Shown here in pieces: positions 13,039-13,314 of a stretch of DNA of 13,314 nucleotides. This DNA comes from QNYQ01 sp964542985 (lineage in GTDB: Archaea; Thermoproteota; Thermoprotei_A; Sulfolobales; Pyrodictiaceae). Within the stretch, counting starts at the first letter, position 1, and every line of letters begins with the position of its first letter. The notes under the pieces were generated by a model, which saw only the letters and a program-made list of their open reading frames with translations, was not told where the DNA came from and did not search any database. The stretch spans positions 1 to 13,314 of the forward strand of contig CAZIWH010000048.1 of NCBI GenBank assembly GCA_964542985.1, in the 5' to 3' direction. The position numbers were made by a program, and so were the translations under genes.

Positions 13039-13314
13039 ATGGCGGTGGAGCGCACCTTCGTGATGATTAAGCCCGATGCCGTGAAGAGGGGGCTGGTGGG
13101 CGAGATAATAGCGAGGTTTGAGAGGAAAGGCTTCAAGATAAAGGCCTTGAAGATGAAGTGGCTGACTCGCGAGGAGGCCGAGAAGCTCTACGAGGTACAC
13201 AAGGGTAAGCCCTTCTTCGAGGAACTCGTCGAGTTCATAACCAGCGGCCCCGTGGTCGCAATGATACTTGAGGGTCCCAGCGCGGTTGACGTTGTGAGGC
13301 TGATGATAGGTGCC
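13039..13314 (+). CDS. ndk: Nucleoside diphosphate kinase, 5' part (cut by window edge)
   Basis: Ndk transfers the gamma phosphate of ATP to other nucleoside diphosphates through a phosphohistidine. The visible 92 residues begin MAVERTFVMIKPDAVKRGLVGEI and continue with RFERKGFKIKALKMKWLT, YEVHKGKPFFEELVEFITSGPVVAMILEGPSAVDVVRLMIGA, all in family order. The catalytic histidine lies beyond the window. ATG at 13039 is about 42-51 bases after the TATA-like island. ATG at 13030 and GTG at 13045 are also possible; GTG 13045 has GAGG at a better distance (7 bases). Confidence 0.96.
   Translation, partial: MAVERTFVMIKPDAVKRGLVGEIIARFERKGFKIKALKMKWLTREEAEKLYEVHKGKPFFEELVEFITSGPVVAMILEGPSAVDVVRLMIGA

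Overview
The window looks like a chromosomal segment of a hyperthermophilic crenarchaeon, most likely Desulfurococcales and perhaps a Pyrodictium or Hyperthermus relative. The taxon is inferred from gene content and style, not from a search. The signs are archaeal-only gene families, very GC-rich coding sequence, dense GTG and TTG starts, Shine-Dalgarno (SD) motifs of the GGTGATC/GGAGGTG type, and short AT-rich islands about 40-50 bases before start codons that look like TATA boxes.

Layout. (1) 1-369, minus: the N-terminal part of the proteasome alpha subunit. (2) 370-557: a GC-rich gap with nested inverted repeats. (3) 558-2773: divergent thiI (4-thiouridine synthetase, minus) and a ThiF/MoeB/HesA-type E1-like enzyme (plus). 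(4) 2918-8995: a riboflavin region. It holds an ArfB-type deformylase (plus); the minus-strand operon ribH plus an amidohydrolase-superfamily deaminase that overlaps it; a 520-residue secreted protein of unknown function (plus); the overlapping pair ribB-ribC (plus); and the ArfC-type reductase (minus). (5) 9026-11518, minus: rpl15e, an exosome-associated RNA-binding protein (COG1325 type), Rpp30 and Pop5 of RNase P, with arfC following directly after Pop5. (6) 11720-12946, minus: a YchF/OLA1-type GTPase, divergent from ndk (nucleoside diphosphate kinase, plus), which runs off the right edge.

The riboflavin genes cover nearly the whole archaeal route after the GTP cyclohydrolase: ArfB removes the formyl group, ArfC reduces the ribosyl chain, RibB makes 3,4-dihydroxy-2-butanone 4-phosphate, RibH makes 6,7-dimethyl-8-ribityllumazine and RibC converts it to riboflavin. 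The archaeal pathway also needs a pyrimidine deaminase, for which I know no established archaeal gene. A metal-dependent deaminase homologue overlaps ribH by 26 bases and meets arfB tail to tail, so it is a strong candidate for that step. This is the most interesting hypothesis here.

In many archaea, rpl15e, COG1325, Rpp30, Pop5 and psmA belong to the conserved predicted exosome superoperon. Here psmA lies about 8.7 kb from Pop5, with the thiI/thiF and riboflavin genes between, so the superoperon looks split. Pop5 also carries an unusual N-terminal Ala-rich hydrophobic segment and coiled coil.

I see no tRNA, rRNA, CRISPR array, insertion sequence or integration site. No stretch longer than 300 bases lacks a gene.
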